Source: WTFY01 sp965220875 (lineage in GTDB: Bacteria > Pseudomonadota > Gammaproteobacteria > UBA4575). Taken from it: DNA of 64,000 bases. The notes below the pieces were generated by a model. That model was given only the letters and a program-made list of their open reading frames with translations, searched no databases and was not told the DNA's origin. This document shows, one piece after another, positions 41,595 through 51,508 of the stretch. How positions within the stretch are numbered: the first letter of the stretch is position 1; each line of letters opens with the position of its first letter. Where the stretch lies: positions 1,981,001 through 2,045,000 of the forward strand of contig OZ244849.1 in assembly GCA_965220875.1 (NCBI GenBank). The letters run 5' to 3'. A program made the position numbers and the translations under genes.

Positions 41595-43541
41595 CTACAA
41601 AAACCGGATCCCGAGCATGATCAGCAGGCCAAGAATCATCGTGAAGGCATAGTGGTACAGATAGCCGGTCTGCACGTTGCGAACCCTCAGGGAGAACCAG
41701 TTCACCAGTCTGGCTGTACCATTGACGATGAGGCCGTCGATCAGCAGGCGGTCTCCAAAGCGGTCGCAGACCTGCCCCAGGCCACGCGTACCCCGGGCGA
41801 AAACCCCCTGGTAGAATTCATCGAATCCGTACTTATATTCCAGTATCCTGTGCAGCGGAGCCAACCTTTGCTTTCCCCACCGCGCAAGTTCCGGCTGTTT
41901 CAGATAGACCCACCAGGCGCAGAATATGCCTGCAAGGGCCAACCAGACCGCCATGCCCTGCAAGCCGTGCAGGACGAATGACAGCACCCCGTGATAACCG
42001 GATTGCAGTTCCGCCAGACCGCCATGCCTGTCCGCCACGAACAGGCTCTGCGCAAAGAAATCTCCAAATACCAGCGGTCCTATCAGCAACCCTGCAAATA
42101 CCGAAGGGATCGCCAGCATGAGCAGCGGTACCGTGATGACTGCAGGAGATTCCCTGACATGGCTCTCCACTTCGGTGTTCATCCTGCTCTTGCCGTGAAA
42201 CACGAGAAACAACAGCCTGAATGAATAAAAGGCAGTCACGAATACACCTGCCAGTACCAGCACGTAGGCAAACCCGGCGCCCGGAATGTGCGTGTGGTGC
42301 ACCGCCTCGATGATGGTGTCCTTGGAGAAAAACCCGGAAAAGCCTGGAAATCCTGCCAGGGCCAGCGTACCGATCAACGCCGTCCAGTACGTAACCGGCA
42401 TCCGCCTGCGCAAACCGCCCATGTTGCGCATGTCCTGTTCATGATGCAGGGCCACGATCACGGAGCCTGCAGCCAGAAACAGCAGGGCCTTGAAGAACGC
42501 ATGCGTGAACAGGTGGAAGATCGCAGCCGAATAGGCAGAAGCCCCGAGAGCGACCGTCATGTAGCCCAGTTGCGAGAGCGTCGAGTAGGCCACCACCCGC
42601 TTGATGTCGTTCTGCACGATGCCCACGAGACCCATGGAAAATGCAGTCAGGGCCCCGATGACGAGGATCACCGAAAGCGCCATATCGCTAAGCTCGAACA
42701 GGGGTGACATGCGGGCCACCATGAAGATGCCGGCGGTCACCATGGTCGCGGCATGAATCAGTGCAGAGATCGGGGTCGGACCTTCCATGGAATCGGGCAG
42801 CCACACGTGCAGGGGAACCTGGGCGGATTTTCCCATGGCCCCGACAAACAGCAGCAGGCAGATCACCGTCATGGCCGGCCACTGGATGCTCTCGCTCAGT
42901 GCGATCGTCTGCCCCAGCGCATCCGGTGCCTGGGCGAAAACGCTCTGGTAATCCAGACTATTGAAAACTGCCAGTACCGCTGCAATGCCCAGCAGAAACC
43001 CGAGATCCCCCACCCGGTTGACGAGAAACGCCTTCAGGTTGGCAAAGATTGCAGACTCCCGGGTGTACCAGAAGCCGATCAGGAGATAAGACACGAGGCC
43101 CACGGCTTCCCAGCCGAAAAACAGCTGCAGGAAATTATTCGCCATGACCAGCATCAGCATCGAGAACGTGAACAGGGAAATATAGGAAAAGAACCGCTGG
43201 TAACCGGGGTCGTCGCGCATGTACCCGATGGTATAGACGTGCACCATCAGGGATACGAATGTCACGACAACCATCATGATGACCGTCAGCGAGTCCAGCA
43301 GGAAACCGACCTTGAATACCAGGCTTCCCAGGCTCAGCCATTCGTAGACGTCGATAGAAACCGGCCCCGAACCGCCCGCCACGACCTGCCAGAATACGAG
43401 CAGGCTCAGGACAAAAGATACCAGCACCCCCGCGATCGTGACCCAGTGCGAGCCCGCACGGCCGATCTGCCGGCCCAGCAGGCCTGCAGCCAGGGCTCCG
43501 GCCAGCGGCGACAATACTATGATCAGGCAAAGCGTTTTCAC
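41595..43541 (-). CDS. nuoL: NADH-quinone oxidoreductase subunit L
   Basis: A 648-residue proton-pumping subunit. It has the antiporter core (WEAVGLVSYLLIGFWYTRES, AQVPLHVWLPDSMEGPTPISALIHAATMV, QNDIKRVVAYSTLSQLGYM) and the long C-terminal part that includes the lateral helix typical of NuoL. Length is slightly over the E. coli protein. It lies 15 bp after nuoK. Confidence 0.96.
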   Translation of the reverse strand: MKTLCLIIVLSPLAGALAAGLLGRQIGRAGSHWVTIAGVLVSFVLSLLVFWQVVAGGSGPVSIDVYEWLSLGSLVFKVGFLLDSLTVIMMVVVTFVSLMVHVYTIGYMRDDPGYQRFFSYISLFTFSMLMLVMANNFLQLFFGWEAVGLVSYLLIGFWYTRESAIFANLKAFLVNRVGDLGFLLGIAAVLAVFNSLDYQSVFAQAPDALGQTIALSESIQWPAMTVICLLLFVGAMGKSAQVPLHVWLPDSMEGPTPISALIHAATMVTAGIFMVARMSPLFELSDMALSVILVIGALTAFSMGLVGIVQNDIKRVVAYSTLSQLGYMTVALGASAYSAAIFHLFTHAFFKALLFLAAGSVIVALHHEQDMRNMGGLRRRMPVTYWTALIGTLALAGFPGFSGFFSKDTIIEAVHHTHIPGAGFAYVLVLAGVFVTAFYSFRLLFLVFHGKSRMNTEVESHVRESPAVITVPLLMLAIPSVFAGLLIGPLVFGDFFAQSLFVADRHGGLAELQSGYHGVLSFVLHGLQGMAVWLALAGIFCAWWVYLKQPELARWGKQRLAPLHRILEYKYGFDEFYQGVFARGTRGLGQVCDRFGDRLLIDGLIVNGTARLVNWFSLRVRNVQTGYLYHYAFTMILGLLIMLGIRFL

Positions 43542-43556
43542 TGGTCTCTCGGCTAG

Positions 43557-43862
43557 CTAGCCTTTCAGGCTCTCAAGATCCTGTACATTGATGGTCTGGC
43601 GAACACGGTAAAGCACGACCAGTATCGCAAGCCCGATCGCCGCCTCCGCCGCAGACACCGTGAGAATGAAGAACACGAACACCTGTCCTGCCAGATCGTC
43701 CAGGTAATGTGAAAAAGCGATGAAGTTCATGTTCACGGCCAGCAGCATCAGCTCGATCGCCATCAGCAGGAGAATCACGTTTTTCCTGTTCAGGAAGATG
43801 CCCGCCACGCCGAGGGAAAAAAGAATGGCACCGAGCGCGAGAAAATGTGTGAGGGTAATCAT
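43557..43862 (-). CDS. nuoK: NADH-quinone oxidoreductase subunit K
   Basis: A 101-residue three-helix membrane subunit with the two conserved membrane Glu residues (LLMAIELMLLAVNMNFIAF and VSAAEAAIGLAILVVLYR). It takes part in proton translocation next to NuoJ and NuoN. Normal length. Confidence 0.96.
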   Translation of the reverse strand: MITLTHFLALGAILFSLGVAGIFLNRKNVILLLMAIELMLLAVNMNFIAFSHYLDDLAGQVFVFFILTVSAAEAAIGLAILVVLYRVRQTINVQDLESLKG

Positions 43863-43894
43863 GCTGCTCCTTGTCTCTTGGCTGGCAATCCCGC

Positions 43895-44482
43895 CTATTC
43901 GGAATCCATGGAAACCAGGCGTACCCGGTCTTTTTTGTCCACACTGACCTGCTTTGAAGGACGCTGACTCTTGGAACGTTCGCGCCGGCGCAGCGTCAGC
44001 GTGATGGCTGCAACAATGGCTACCAGCAATATGACCCCGGCCAGCTCAAACGGGTACACGTATTCGGTAAACAGGAGTTCCCCCAGTTCCTGCGTGTTGC
44101 TGTAATCTGGAGCCTTGAGTTCAGGCCTCGGCCGGTCAAACGCCGGTGTGCTCAGGATCACGATCATTTCTGCAGCCATGGCCGCACCCACCAGAAGCCC
44201 TACCGGCAGGTAACGCGCAAAGCCCGCACGCATCCTGGCAAGATTGATGTCCAGCATCATGACCACAAACAGGAACAGCACCATGACCGCACCGACATAC
44301 ACCAGCACCAGGGTGATCCCCAGAAATTCCGCTTCGAGCAACAGCCAGATCGCGGCACTGGTAAAAAATGCAAGCACCAGGAACAGGACCGCATGCACGG
44401 GGTTTCGAACCGTGATCATGGCGAGCGCCGACAGCACCAGCACCGTTGCAAAAAAATAGAAAACTGCGCTCTGTACCAGCAT
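43895..44482 (-). CDS. nuoJ: NADH-quinone oxidoreductase subunit J
   Basis: A 195-residue membrane subunit with five hydrophobic segments and the family stretch AEFLGITLVLVYVGAVMVLFLFVVMML containing the pi-bulge helix region. The C-terminal tail is unusually basic (RRRERSKSQRPSKQ) before ending VSMDSE. Spacing to nuoK is 32 bp. Confidence 0.95.
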   Translation of the reverse strand: MLVQSAVFYFFATVLVLSALAMITVRNPVHAVLFLVLAFFTSAAIWLLLEAEFLGITLVLVYVGAVMVLFLFVVMMLDINLARMRAGFARYLPVGLLVGAAMAAEMIVILSTPAFDRPRPELKAPDYSNTQELGELLFTEYVYPFELAGVILLVAIVAAITLTLRRRERSKSQRPSKQVSVDKKDRVRLVSMDSE

Positions 44483-44498
44483 GTGTTCCTGCCTGTAT

Positions 44499-45002
44499 CT
44501 AGTGATCCGACGCGGGCTCGCGGTCTTCGGCGATCTGGGCCTCGTGTTTCCTGCCCACCTCCAGCAGCATTTCCTTCGTCATGACCTGCTCGCCCCTTTC
44601 AAAAAATGCATACTCGAATATCCTGGTTTCGACGACGGCATCCACCGGACAGGCTTCCTCGCAAAACCCGCAGTACACGCACTTGAACAAGTCGATGTCA
44701 TACCGGGTCGTGCGGCGGCTCCCGTCTTCGCGTTCCTCGGTATCGATCGTGATGGCGAGGGCAGGACAGACCGCCTCGCAAAGCTTGCAGCCTATGCAGC
44801 GCTCCTCTCCGTTGGGGTACTCGCGCAACGCATGCAAGCCGCGAAAGCGCGGAGACTGCGGAGTCTTCTCCTCGGGATACTGCACAGTAAATTTCCTGGA
44901 CGCGAAACGCATGCCTGTCAGCCGCATCCCGTTCAGAAGTTCCGACAAGGTAAAGCTGCGAATGAGGTTCCTGATCCGGTTCATCGGTACCTGCCTAGTC
45001 AA
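44499..45002 (-). CDS. nuoI: NADH-quinone oxidoreductase subunit I (two 4Fe-4S clusters)
   Basis: A 167-residue ferredoxin-like subunit with two complete 4Fe-4S motifs, CIGCKLCEAVCPA and CVYCGFCEEACPV, that hold clusters N6a and N6b in the peripheral arm. The N-terminal helix anchors it to the membrane. Its start overlaps the nuoH end by 8 bp. Confidence 0.96.
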   Translation of the reverse strand: MTRQVPMNRIRNLIRSFTLSELLNGMRLTGMRFASRKFTVQYPEEKTPQSPRFRGLHALREYPNGEERCIGCKLCEAVCPALAITIDTEEREDGSRRTTRYDIDLFKCVYCGFCEEACPVDAVVETRIFEYAFFERGEQVMTKEMLLEVGRKHEAQIAEDREPASDH

Positions 45003-46059
45003 ACCAGGGCGGAAGCTTCACGTACAGCAACACGCCTTCAACAAATATCCAGACCAGTGTCAGCGGCAGCAGGACTTTCCAGCCGAGTCGCATGATCTGG
45101 TCATAGCGGTACCGCGGGAACGTGGCGCGAAACCACAGGAAGCAAAAGATGAAAAAGCAGGTCTTGGCCACGAACCAGTGGGGGCCGGAAGCCAGTACCG
45201 GACCCAGGTAGGGCACATGCAGGACGCTTTCGGGTGCGATTCCTTCCAGGGGGCTGAGCCAGCCTCCAAGAAACAGTAATGTCGTGAGGCCCGAAATCAG
45301 TATGATGTTTGCATACTCGGCGAGAAAAAAGACGGCAAAGCCCATCCCCGAGTACTCGACATGAAAGCCGGCAACGATCTCAGATTCGCCTTCCACCACG
45401 TCAAACGGAGCCCGGTTCGTCTCGGCGACACCTGAAATCAGGTACGTGAGGAACAGCGGCAATAACGGCAGCCAGTACCAGTTCAGGACACTTCCCTGCT
45501 GTGCACTGACAATGTCGCCCAGCCTGAGACTGCCGCTTGCCATCAGTACTCCCACAAGCGCGAACCCCATCGCGATCTCATACGCCACGATCTGTGCTGC
45601 CGAGCGCAGGGAACCGAGCAGCGCATACTTGGAGTTGGACGCCCAGCCGGCGATGATCACGCCATATACGCCCAGCGAGGTCATGGCGAGTATGTACAGC
45701 AGGCCTGCATTGATGTCGGCAAACCTCAGGTTTTCCGAGAACGGAATGACCGCCCAGGCGGCAAGCGCAGGCGTCATGGACAGCAGGGGGGCAACCCGGA
45801 ACAGGAAACGATCTGCATCACGGGGCAGGATCATCTCCTTGAACATCAGCTTGAAGGCATCGGCGATGGGCTGGCCCAGGCCTCTCGGACCCACCCGGTT
45901 TGGTCCGACACGTACCTGCATGAATCCAAGCACCTTGCGCTCCGCAAACGTGACATAGGCCACGCAGCCGATGAGCACCAGCATGAACACCAGCATGTAC
46001 ACGGAAACGAGCAACACGTGGGGCACGGGGGAGGTCAATTCAATCCACCATTCAGTCAT
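44995..46059 (-). CDS. nuoH: NADH-quinone oxidoreductase subunit H
   Basis: A 354-residue membrane subunit forming the quinone-binding chamber with NuoB and NuoD. It contains ERKVLGFMQVRVGPNRVGPRGLGQPIADAFKL, SNSKYALLGSLRSAAQIVAYE and NRAPFDVVEGESEIVAGFHVEYSG, all hallmarks of the family. The ATG at 46059 with AAGGTG ribosome-binding site is preferred over a GTG two codons upstream. It overlaps the nuoG stop by a few bases. Confidence 0.96.
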   Translation of the reverse strand: MTEWWIELTSPVPHVLLVSVYMLVFMLVLIGCVAYVTFAERKVLGFMQVRVGPNRVGPRGLGQPIADAFKLMFKEMILPRDADRFLFRVAPLLSMTPALAAWAVIPFSENLRFADINAGLLYILAMTSLGVYGVIIAGWASNSKYALLGSLRSAAQIVAYEIAMGFALVGVLMASGSLRLGDIVSAQQGSVLNWYWLPLLPLFLTYLISGVAETNRAPFDVVEGESEIVAGFHVEYSGMGFAVFFLAEYANIILISGLTTLLFLGGWLSPLEGIAPESVLHVPYLGPVLASGPHWFVAKTCFFIFCFLWFRATFPRYRYDQIMRLGWKVLLPLTLVWIFVEGVLLYVKLPPWFD

Positions 46060-48451
46060 GGGCACACCTTCGCACGTCTACCTGTGCCACGTCGCAGCCC
46101 AGCTCATCCACATGCCGCGCACTTTTTTGGATCCACACGCAATGCATGGGCACCCCCGGATCGAGATGCAGATCGAGCTCGGTCTCCCGGTCTTCCTGCA
46201 CGACCCGCACCTTCTGATGGCCGAGCACACCGAACTCGCTTGCCTGCTGTTCGCACATTGCAACATGCGGCGGGGGGGCAAGCGGGGTATCTTGCAGGGA
46301 ATCCGCACGCCTTACGACATGATCCGTGGCATAGACCGGTACGCCGGACACACGGTACACGCCTTGCAGGGTATCCGGCACGCTGACAGTTCCCGGGACA
46401 TACCGGCTGTCCTGCGGGTTGGCCCGCTGTGAAACCTGTAACCTGATTTCCTCAAGAACCTGCTGGACTGACCGGTAAGCCAGGCCCTGCAGGTTCAGGC
46501 AGTCAGCCAGCACCCGCAGTACGCGCCAGCCCGGGCGGGACTGCCCGGGCGCGGGTACAGCGCGCCCGACGGTCTGCCACCGTCCTTCGGCATTTACGTA
46601 CGTCCCCTCGGTTTCCGCAAAAGTCGCGAGCGGAAGGACCACGTCCGCATAGCTCCTCATCTCCTCGGTAACATAGGGAGAAAATACCACCACGAACTCG
46701 GCATCGCGCATGGCCTGCAGGGCAGCCGGTGCACTGGCAAAGTCAAACTCGGGTTCCAGGTTGAACAGCACGAAGAGCTTCATGGGACGGGACAGCATTT
46801 CTGCCACGTCCAGGCCCGGCTGCGTAGCAGGCACGCCTGCCGGCAGGCGATGCGGGAGTACGCCGCTCAACCAGGCCCCGACAGAATTTCCGGCCTGGGG
46901 AAGCATCCCGAAACTTGCATCGGCCTGGCCCGCGATAAAATGGGTCAGGGCGCGCAGGACCGAGGCCTGCGGATGGGCATCCGCCATGGCGCCCGTGAAA
47001 ATGCCGGCACGTTCGGCATTTTGCAGCAGGTCTGCGGTGTGCTGCGCATACGCTGAAACGGACACCTTCGCAACCAGCCGCTCCAGGGAAGGCACAAGCC
47101 TGCCCGATGCGTTTTCACCGCCCAGGCACTTTGCAATCTCCGCCAGCGCATACGGCCAGTACTGGGGGGCCAGGCCCCAGGTATGCTGCGAGGCAAAATG
47201 GAAGTCGAATTCCCGGGGGTTGAGGGATACGACCTGGCCGCCCCTGGCAGCAGCCTTGCGTATCCTGTGCGCAATCATGGGCTGTTCGAACCGGATGTCG
47301 CTGCCGACCAGGAAAACCGCATCATTGTGTTCGATGGATTCCAGGGACTGCCCCAGGTACGGAAACAGGGGCATGCCGTCCTGGTCTGCAAAATCCGTCT
47401 GGCGTACACGGTGATCAATGTTGTGAACCCCGATGCTTCGGAACAGCTTCTGGAGCAGGTACAGCTCTTCCAGGGTGGAATGCGGGGCGGCCAGCACACC
47501 GGCCTGGTCCGGCGGGCAATGCCTGATTTGCCGTGCCACGAGCTGCAGGCTGCTCATCCAGTCACTTTCCTGCCATCCCTTGTCACCCCGCACCAGGGGC
47601 TGCTGGACCCGGTCCTGGGCATGCAGTCCCTCGTAACTGAATCGGTCTCGATCAGAAATCCAGGTCTCGTTCACGGCGTCATTCTCACGCGGGACCACAC
47701 GCATCACCTGTCCTCGGAGCAGGTGCAGGTAAATGTTGGAACCGACCGCGTCATGCGGGGCAATGCCCGGAAACTGCAGCATCTCCCATGAGCGGGCCTG
47801 CATGCGCGACGGCTTGGCGTTCAGGGCTCCCACTGGACAGACATCGATGACATTCCCGGACAGCTCGGAACTGAGCGAGCGTTCGACGAACGTGCCTATT
47901 TCCATGAACTCGCCCCGCCCGGTGGCCCCCAGTTCCTGGATGCCGGCGATCTCGCTGCCAAACCGCACACAGCGCGTACAGTGAATGCAGCGTGTCATGT
48001 CCGTGGACACCAGTGGGCCCAGCTCCTTGTCCGCGACCACGCGTTTCCTTTCCGTGTAACGTGAAATCCCCTGGCCGAATCCCATGGCGGTATCCTGCAA
48101 TTCACACTCTCCCCCCTGGTCGCACACGGGGCAGTCCAGCGGGTGGTTGATCAGCAGGAACTCCATGGTGCTTTTCTGGGCATCCAGGGCCACCGGCGAG
48201 CGGGTGTATACCTTCATCCCTTCGGTCACGGGTGTCGCGCAGGCAGGCAGCGCCTTGGGTGCCTTTTCGACTTCCACCATGCACATGCGGCAGTTGGCGG
48301 CAACCGAGAGCTTTTTGTGGTAGCAGAATCGCGGAATGCGGATGTCATGCTGGTCCGCCACCTCGATCAGCATGGCCCCCCTGCGGGCATGCACCTCGCG
48401 ATCGTCAATGAACAGCGGAACCAGCTCTTCGGCTATCTGCTCACGATCCAT
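46052..48451 (-). CDS. nuoG: NADH-quinone oxidoreductase subunit G
   Basis: A 799-residue peripheral subunit carrying several iron-sulfur clusters. The N-terminal 2Fe-2S domain shows CYHKKLSVAANCRMCMVEVE and the following Cys at PACATPV. Next are the His-Cys3 4Fe-4S site (HPLDCPVCDQGGECELQD) and the 4Fe-4S site CIHCTRCVRFGSEIAG. The molybdopterin-like remainder includes SNIYLHLLRGQVMRVVPREND but need not bind a cofactor. It begins 3 bp after the nuoF stop. Confidence 0.95.
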   Translation of the reverse strand: MDREQIAEELVPLFIDDREVHARRGAMLIEVADQHDIRIPRFCYHKKLSVAANCRMCMVEVEKAPKALPACATPVTEGMKVYTRSPVALDAQKSTMEFLLINHPLDCPVCDQGGECELQDTAMGFGQGISRYTERKRVVADKELGPLVSTDMTRCIHCTRCVRFGSEIAGIQELGATGRGEFMEIGTFVERSLSSELSGNVIDVCPVGALNAKPSRMQARSWEMLQFPGIAPHDAVGSNIYLHLLRGQVMRVVPRENDAVNETWISDRDRFSYEGLHAQDRVQQPLVRGDKGWQESDWMSSLQLVARQIRHCPPDQAGVLAAPHSTLEELYLLQKLFRSIGVHNIDHRVRQTDFADQDGMPLFPYLGQSLESIEHNDAVFLVGSDIRFEQPMIAHRIRKAAARGGQVVSLNPREFDFHFASQHTWGLAPQYWPYALAEIAKCLGGENASGRLVPSLERLVAKVSVSAYAQHTADLLQNAERAGIFTGAMADAHPQASVLRALTHFIAGQADASFGMLPQAGNSVGAWLSGVLPHRLPAGVPATQPGLDVAEMLSRPMKLFVLFNLEPEFDFASAPAALQAMRDAEFVVVFSPYVTEEMRSYADVVLPLATFAETEGTYVNAEGRWQTVGRAVPAPGQSRPGWRVLRVLADCLNLQGLAYRSVQQVLEEIRLQVSQRANPQDSRYVPGTVSVPDTLQGVYRVSGVPVYATDHVVRRADSLQDTPLAPPPHVAMCEQQASEFGVLGHQKVRVVQEDRETELDLHLDPGVPMHCVWIQKSARHVDELGCDVAQVDVRRCAHD

Positions 48452-48454
48452 GTT

Positions 48455-49756
48455 TCAGGCTGCCTTTTCACTGGAGGGTGAGACGTCCAGCATGCTGCGC
48501 CCATGCTCGATGTAGTGTTCGAATTCGGCACGGTAATGGCGAATGAAGCTGCGTACCGGCATGGCGGCCGCATCGCCCAGCGCGCAGATGGTCCTGCCCT
48601 CGATCTTGTGTGCCACGTCGTCCAGCTTGTCCATGTCTTCGGGCCTGCCCTGGCCTTCAATGATGCGGCTGATCATCCGGTACAGCCAGCCGGTGCCTTC
48701 CCTGCAGGGCGTACACTGTCCACAGGACTCGGCAAAGTAAAATCGCGAGATGCGCTGCAGAACCCTGACCATGTCCGTAGTCTCATCCATGACCACGACC
48801 GCCCCCGATCCCAGCAGGGAGCCTGCACTCGCAATCGATTCATAATCCATGTTCGTTTCCAGCATGACTTCACCCGGCACGACCGGCACGGACGAACCCC
48901 CGGGAATCACCGCCTTGAGCGAATGTCCGTCGCGCATCCCCCCAGCCAGTTCGAGCAGCTGCGAAAATGGCGTACCGAGCGGGATTTCGAAATTTCCAGG
49001 TCTGCTCACATGCCCGGAAACCGAGAAGCACTTGGTTCCCCCGCTCTTCTCCACACCCAGGGAATTGAACCACTCGGCACCGTTTCGAACGATGCTGGGT
49101 ACCGATGCAAAAGTCTCCGTGTTATTGATCGTGGTGGGCTTGCCGTAAAGGCCCTTGCTGGCCGGGAAAGGCGGCTTGAACCTGGGCAGCCCCTTCTTGC
49201 CTTCCAGCGACTCGAGCAGTGCGGTCTCCTCGCCGCAGATATAGGCGCCTGCACCCAGCGTGTCATAGAGGTAGAAGGTAAATTCAGAACCCAGAATGTG
49301 GTCACCCAGGTAACCTGCCGAATAGGCCTCGTTCAGGGCGTCCGTGAACCGCGTGTACGGCTCATCCAAAAACTCGCCGCGCACGTAGTTGTATCCAACG
49401 GAGGCGCCCATGGCATAGGCTGCGATCGCCATGCCTTCGATGACCGCATGCGGGTTGTACCTCAGGATGTCACGATCCTTGCAGGTACCCGGCTCGGATT
49501 CGTCCGAATTGCATACGATATAGCTCTGCACACCCGGGTCCCGGGGCATGAAACTCCATTTCAGGCCCGTGGGAAACCCTGCGCCGCCCCGTCCCCTCAG
49601 GCCGGAGGCCTTGACCTGCTCCACGATGTCTGCAGGCGGAATGTCTTGCTGCAGGATTTTCTCCCAGGCGGAATACCCTCCAATACCGAGATAATTTTCC
49701 AGCGTCCAGGGCTGGTCAAATTTCAGGGTCTCGAAACACACGCCGTTGAGTAACAT
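48455..49756 (-). CDS. nuoF: NADH-quinone oxidoreductase subunit F (NADH/FMN site)
   Basis: A 433-residue subunit that binds NADH and FMN and holds cluster N3. Motifs: glycine-rich NADH loop GLRGRGGAGFPTGLKWSF, FMN region YIVCNSDESEPGTCKDRDIL, ICGEETALLESLEG, and the C-terminal 4Fe-4S ligands ESCGQCTPCREGTGW plus the distant Cys in RTICALGDAAAM. It follows nuoE by 4 bp. Confidence 0.97.
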   Translation of the reverse strand: MLLNGVCFETLKFDQPWTLENYLGIGGYSAWEKILQQDIPPADIVEQVKASGLRGRGGAGFPTGLKWSFMPRDPGVQSYIVCNSDESEPGTCKDRDILRYNPHAVIEGMAIAAYAMGASVGYNYVRGEFLDEPYTRFTDALNEAYSAGYLGDHILGSEFTFYLYDTLGAGAYICGEETALLESLEGKKGLPRFKPPFPASKGLYGKPTTINNTETFASVPSIVRNGAEWFNSLGVEKSGGTKCFSVSGHVSRPGNFEIPLGTPFSQLLELAGGMRDGHSLKAVIPGGSSVPVVPGEVMLETNMDYESIASAGSLLGSGAVVVMDETTDMVRVLQRISRFYFAESCGQCTPCREGTGWLYRMISRIIEGQGRPEDMDKLDDVAHKIEGRTICALGDAAAMPVRSFIRHYRAEFEHYIEHGRSMLDVSPSSEKAA

Positions 49757-49760
49757 CGTT

Positions 49761-50258
49761 TCAGCCCAGCTCTTCCAGTATCCTGTCGACTTTCTCGACC
49801 GTCAGGTTCTCCTGGTACACATGATCGACCTGCATCACCGGTGCCGCGCAGCACGCGGCCAGGCATTCCTCCTCGTTTTTCAGGTAAAACTTCCCGTCAG
49901 GCGTGCTCTCTCCGAGTCCGATCCCCAGCCGGCTCCTGAGGTGCTCGACAATCTCGTCCGCACCGCACAGCATGCAGGACAGGTTGGTACAGACCGAGAG
50001 GGTGTGCTTTCCCACCGGCTCGAGTTCGAACATGGAATAGAAGGAGGCGACTTCATACACGGCAATGGGAGGCATTTCCAGGTACCCGGCCACCGCGTTC
50101 ATCTTCTCCACCTCCAGGTGCCCATCCTCATGCTGGAGCGCACGCAGGGCGCCCAGCACGGCAGACTGCTTCCGGTCCACCGGGTAGCGCGCCATCCAGG
50201 CCTCGATTTCTCCGCGCACGTATTCGGACAGGAGATTTTCCGATTCGGGCACCGTCAC
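49761..50258 (-). CDS. nuoE: NADH-quinone oxidoreductase subunit E (2Fe-2S)
   Basis: A 165-residue thioredoxin-like ferredoxin holding cluster N1a. The four ligands are in CTNLSCMLCGA (first pair) and EECLAACCAAPVMQ (second pair), with the helical N-terminus typical of NuoE. It overlaps the nuoD stop by 4 bp. Confidence 0.96.
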   Translation of the reverse strand: MTVPESENLLSEYVRGEIEAWMARYPVDRKQSAVLGALRALQHEDGHLEVEKMNAVAGYLEMPPIAVYEVASFYSMFELEPVGKHTLSVCTNLSCMLCGADEIVEHLRSRLGIGLGESTPDGKFYLKNEEECLAACCAAPVMQVDHVYQENLTVEKVDRILEELG

Positions 50259-51508
50259 CGGTCAACCTCCCCAAAAACTATATCCTGGGTGCCGATGATC
50301 GCCACGACATCCGCCAGCATGTGGCCCCTCGACATCTCGTCGAGCGCGGCCAGGTGTGCAAATCCGGGAGCACGGATCTTCAGGCGGTACGGCTTGTTGG
50401 CGCCATCCGACACCAAGTAGATGCCGAACTCACCCTTCGGGTGCTCGATCGCGCAATAGACCTCGCCCTGTGGCAGGCAATAGCCTTCCGTGAACAGCTT
50501 GAAATGGTGAATCAGCTCCTCCATTCCCATTTTCATTTTCTCCCGCTCGGGCGGCGCAATCTTGTACTCGTCCGTCATCACCGGGCCGGGGTGGGTACGA
50601 AGCCAGTCCACGCACTGCCGGACAATGGCATTGGACTGGCGCATTTCCTCAATGCGCACCAGGTAGCGATCGTAACAATCCCCGTTTACCCCTACCGGGA
50701 TCCTGAAATCCAGCTTCTCGTAAACTTCGTAGGGCTGCTTGCGGCGCAGGTCCCACTCGACACCCGATCCGCGCAACATTGGACCCGTGAAACCAAGCTG
50801 CAGCGCGCGTTCCGGGCTGACTACACCGATGTCCACGGTGCGCTGCTTCCAGATTCTGTTCTCGGTGAGCAGCGTTTCGTACTCGTCCACGCAGGATGGA
50901 AACCGCTGCGTGAAGTCTTCGATAAAATCCAGCAGCGAGCCGGTACGCGCACGGTTCAGCCTTTCCACCTGCTGCTTCTCGTGCCATCTCGACTCGGCGT
51001 ACTGCGGCATTTCATCCGGCAGGTCGCGATGCACACCGCCGGGCCGGTAGTAAGTGGCATGCATGCGTGCACCGGATACCGCCTCGTAGCAGTCCATGAG
51101 GTCTTCGCGTTCACGAAAGGCATACAGGAATACCGTCATCGCACCGATATCCAGCGCGTGCGCACCCAGCCACAGCAGGTGATTGAGGATCCTTGTGATC
51201 TCATCGAACATGACGCGGATGTATTGTGCCCGCTCGGGCACCTGAATCCCCGCGAGCTTTTCGATCGCCAGTATGTAGGCGTGCTCATTGCACATCATGG
51301 ACACGTAGTCGAGCCGGTCCATGTAGCCGATACTGTGGTTATAGGGCTTGCTCTCTGCAAGTTTTTCCGTGGCCCGGTGCAGCAGCCCTATATGCGGGTC
51401 GGCATGCCGAACCACCTCGCCTTCCATCTCCAGCACCAGCCTCAACACACCATGCGCTGCAGGATGCTGCGGCCCGAAATTCATGGTGTAGTGGTGCAGC
51501 TCAGGCAT
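50255..51508 (-). CDS. nuoD: NADH-quinone oxidoreductase subunit D
   Basis: The ATG at 51508 gives 417 residues starting MPELHHYTMNFGPQHPAAHGVLRL, the hydrogenase-like 49-kDa subunit of complex I. Conserved parts include HPAAHG, DRLDYVSMMCNEHAY and the C-terminal ATIGTQDIVFGEVDR-like end (AIIGTQDIVFGEVDR). It forms the quinone site with NuoB. An eight-residue longer frame (from 51532) is less likely. It overlaps the nuoC end by 8 bp. nuoC and nuoD are separate, unlike the fused gene of E. coli. Confidence 0.96.
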   Translation of the reverse strand: MPELHHYTMNFGPQHPAAHGVLRLVLEMEGEVVRHADPHIGLLHRATEKLAESKPYNHSIGYMDRLDYVSMMCNEHAYILAIEKLAGIQVPERAQYIRVMFDEITRILNHLLWLGAHALDIGAMTVFLYAFREREDLMDCYEAVSGARMHATYYRPGGVHRDLPDEMPQYAESRWHEKQQVERLNRARTGSLLDFIEDFTQRFPSCVDEYETLLTENRIWKQRTVDIGVVSPERALQLGFTGPMLRGSGVEWDLRRKQPYEVYEKLDFRIPVGVNGDCYDRYLVRIEEMRQSNAIVRQCVDWLRTHPGPVMTDEYKIAPPEREKMKMGMEELIHHFKLFTEGYCLPQGEVYCAIEHPKGEFGIYLVSDGANKPYRLKIRAPGFAHLAALDEMSRGHMLADVVAIIGTQDIVFGEVDR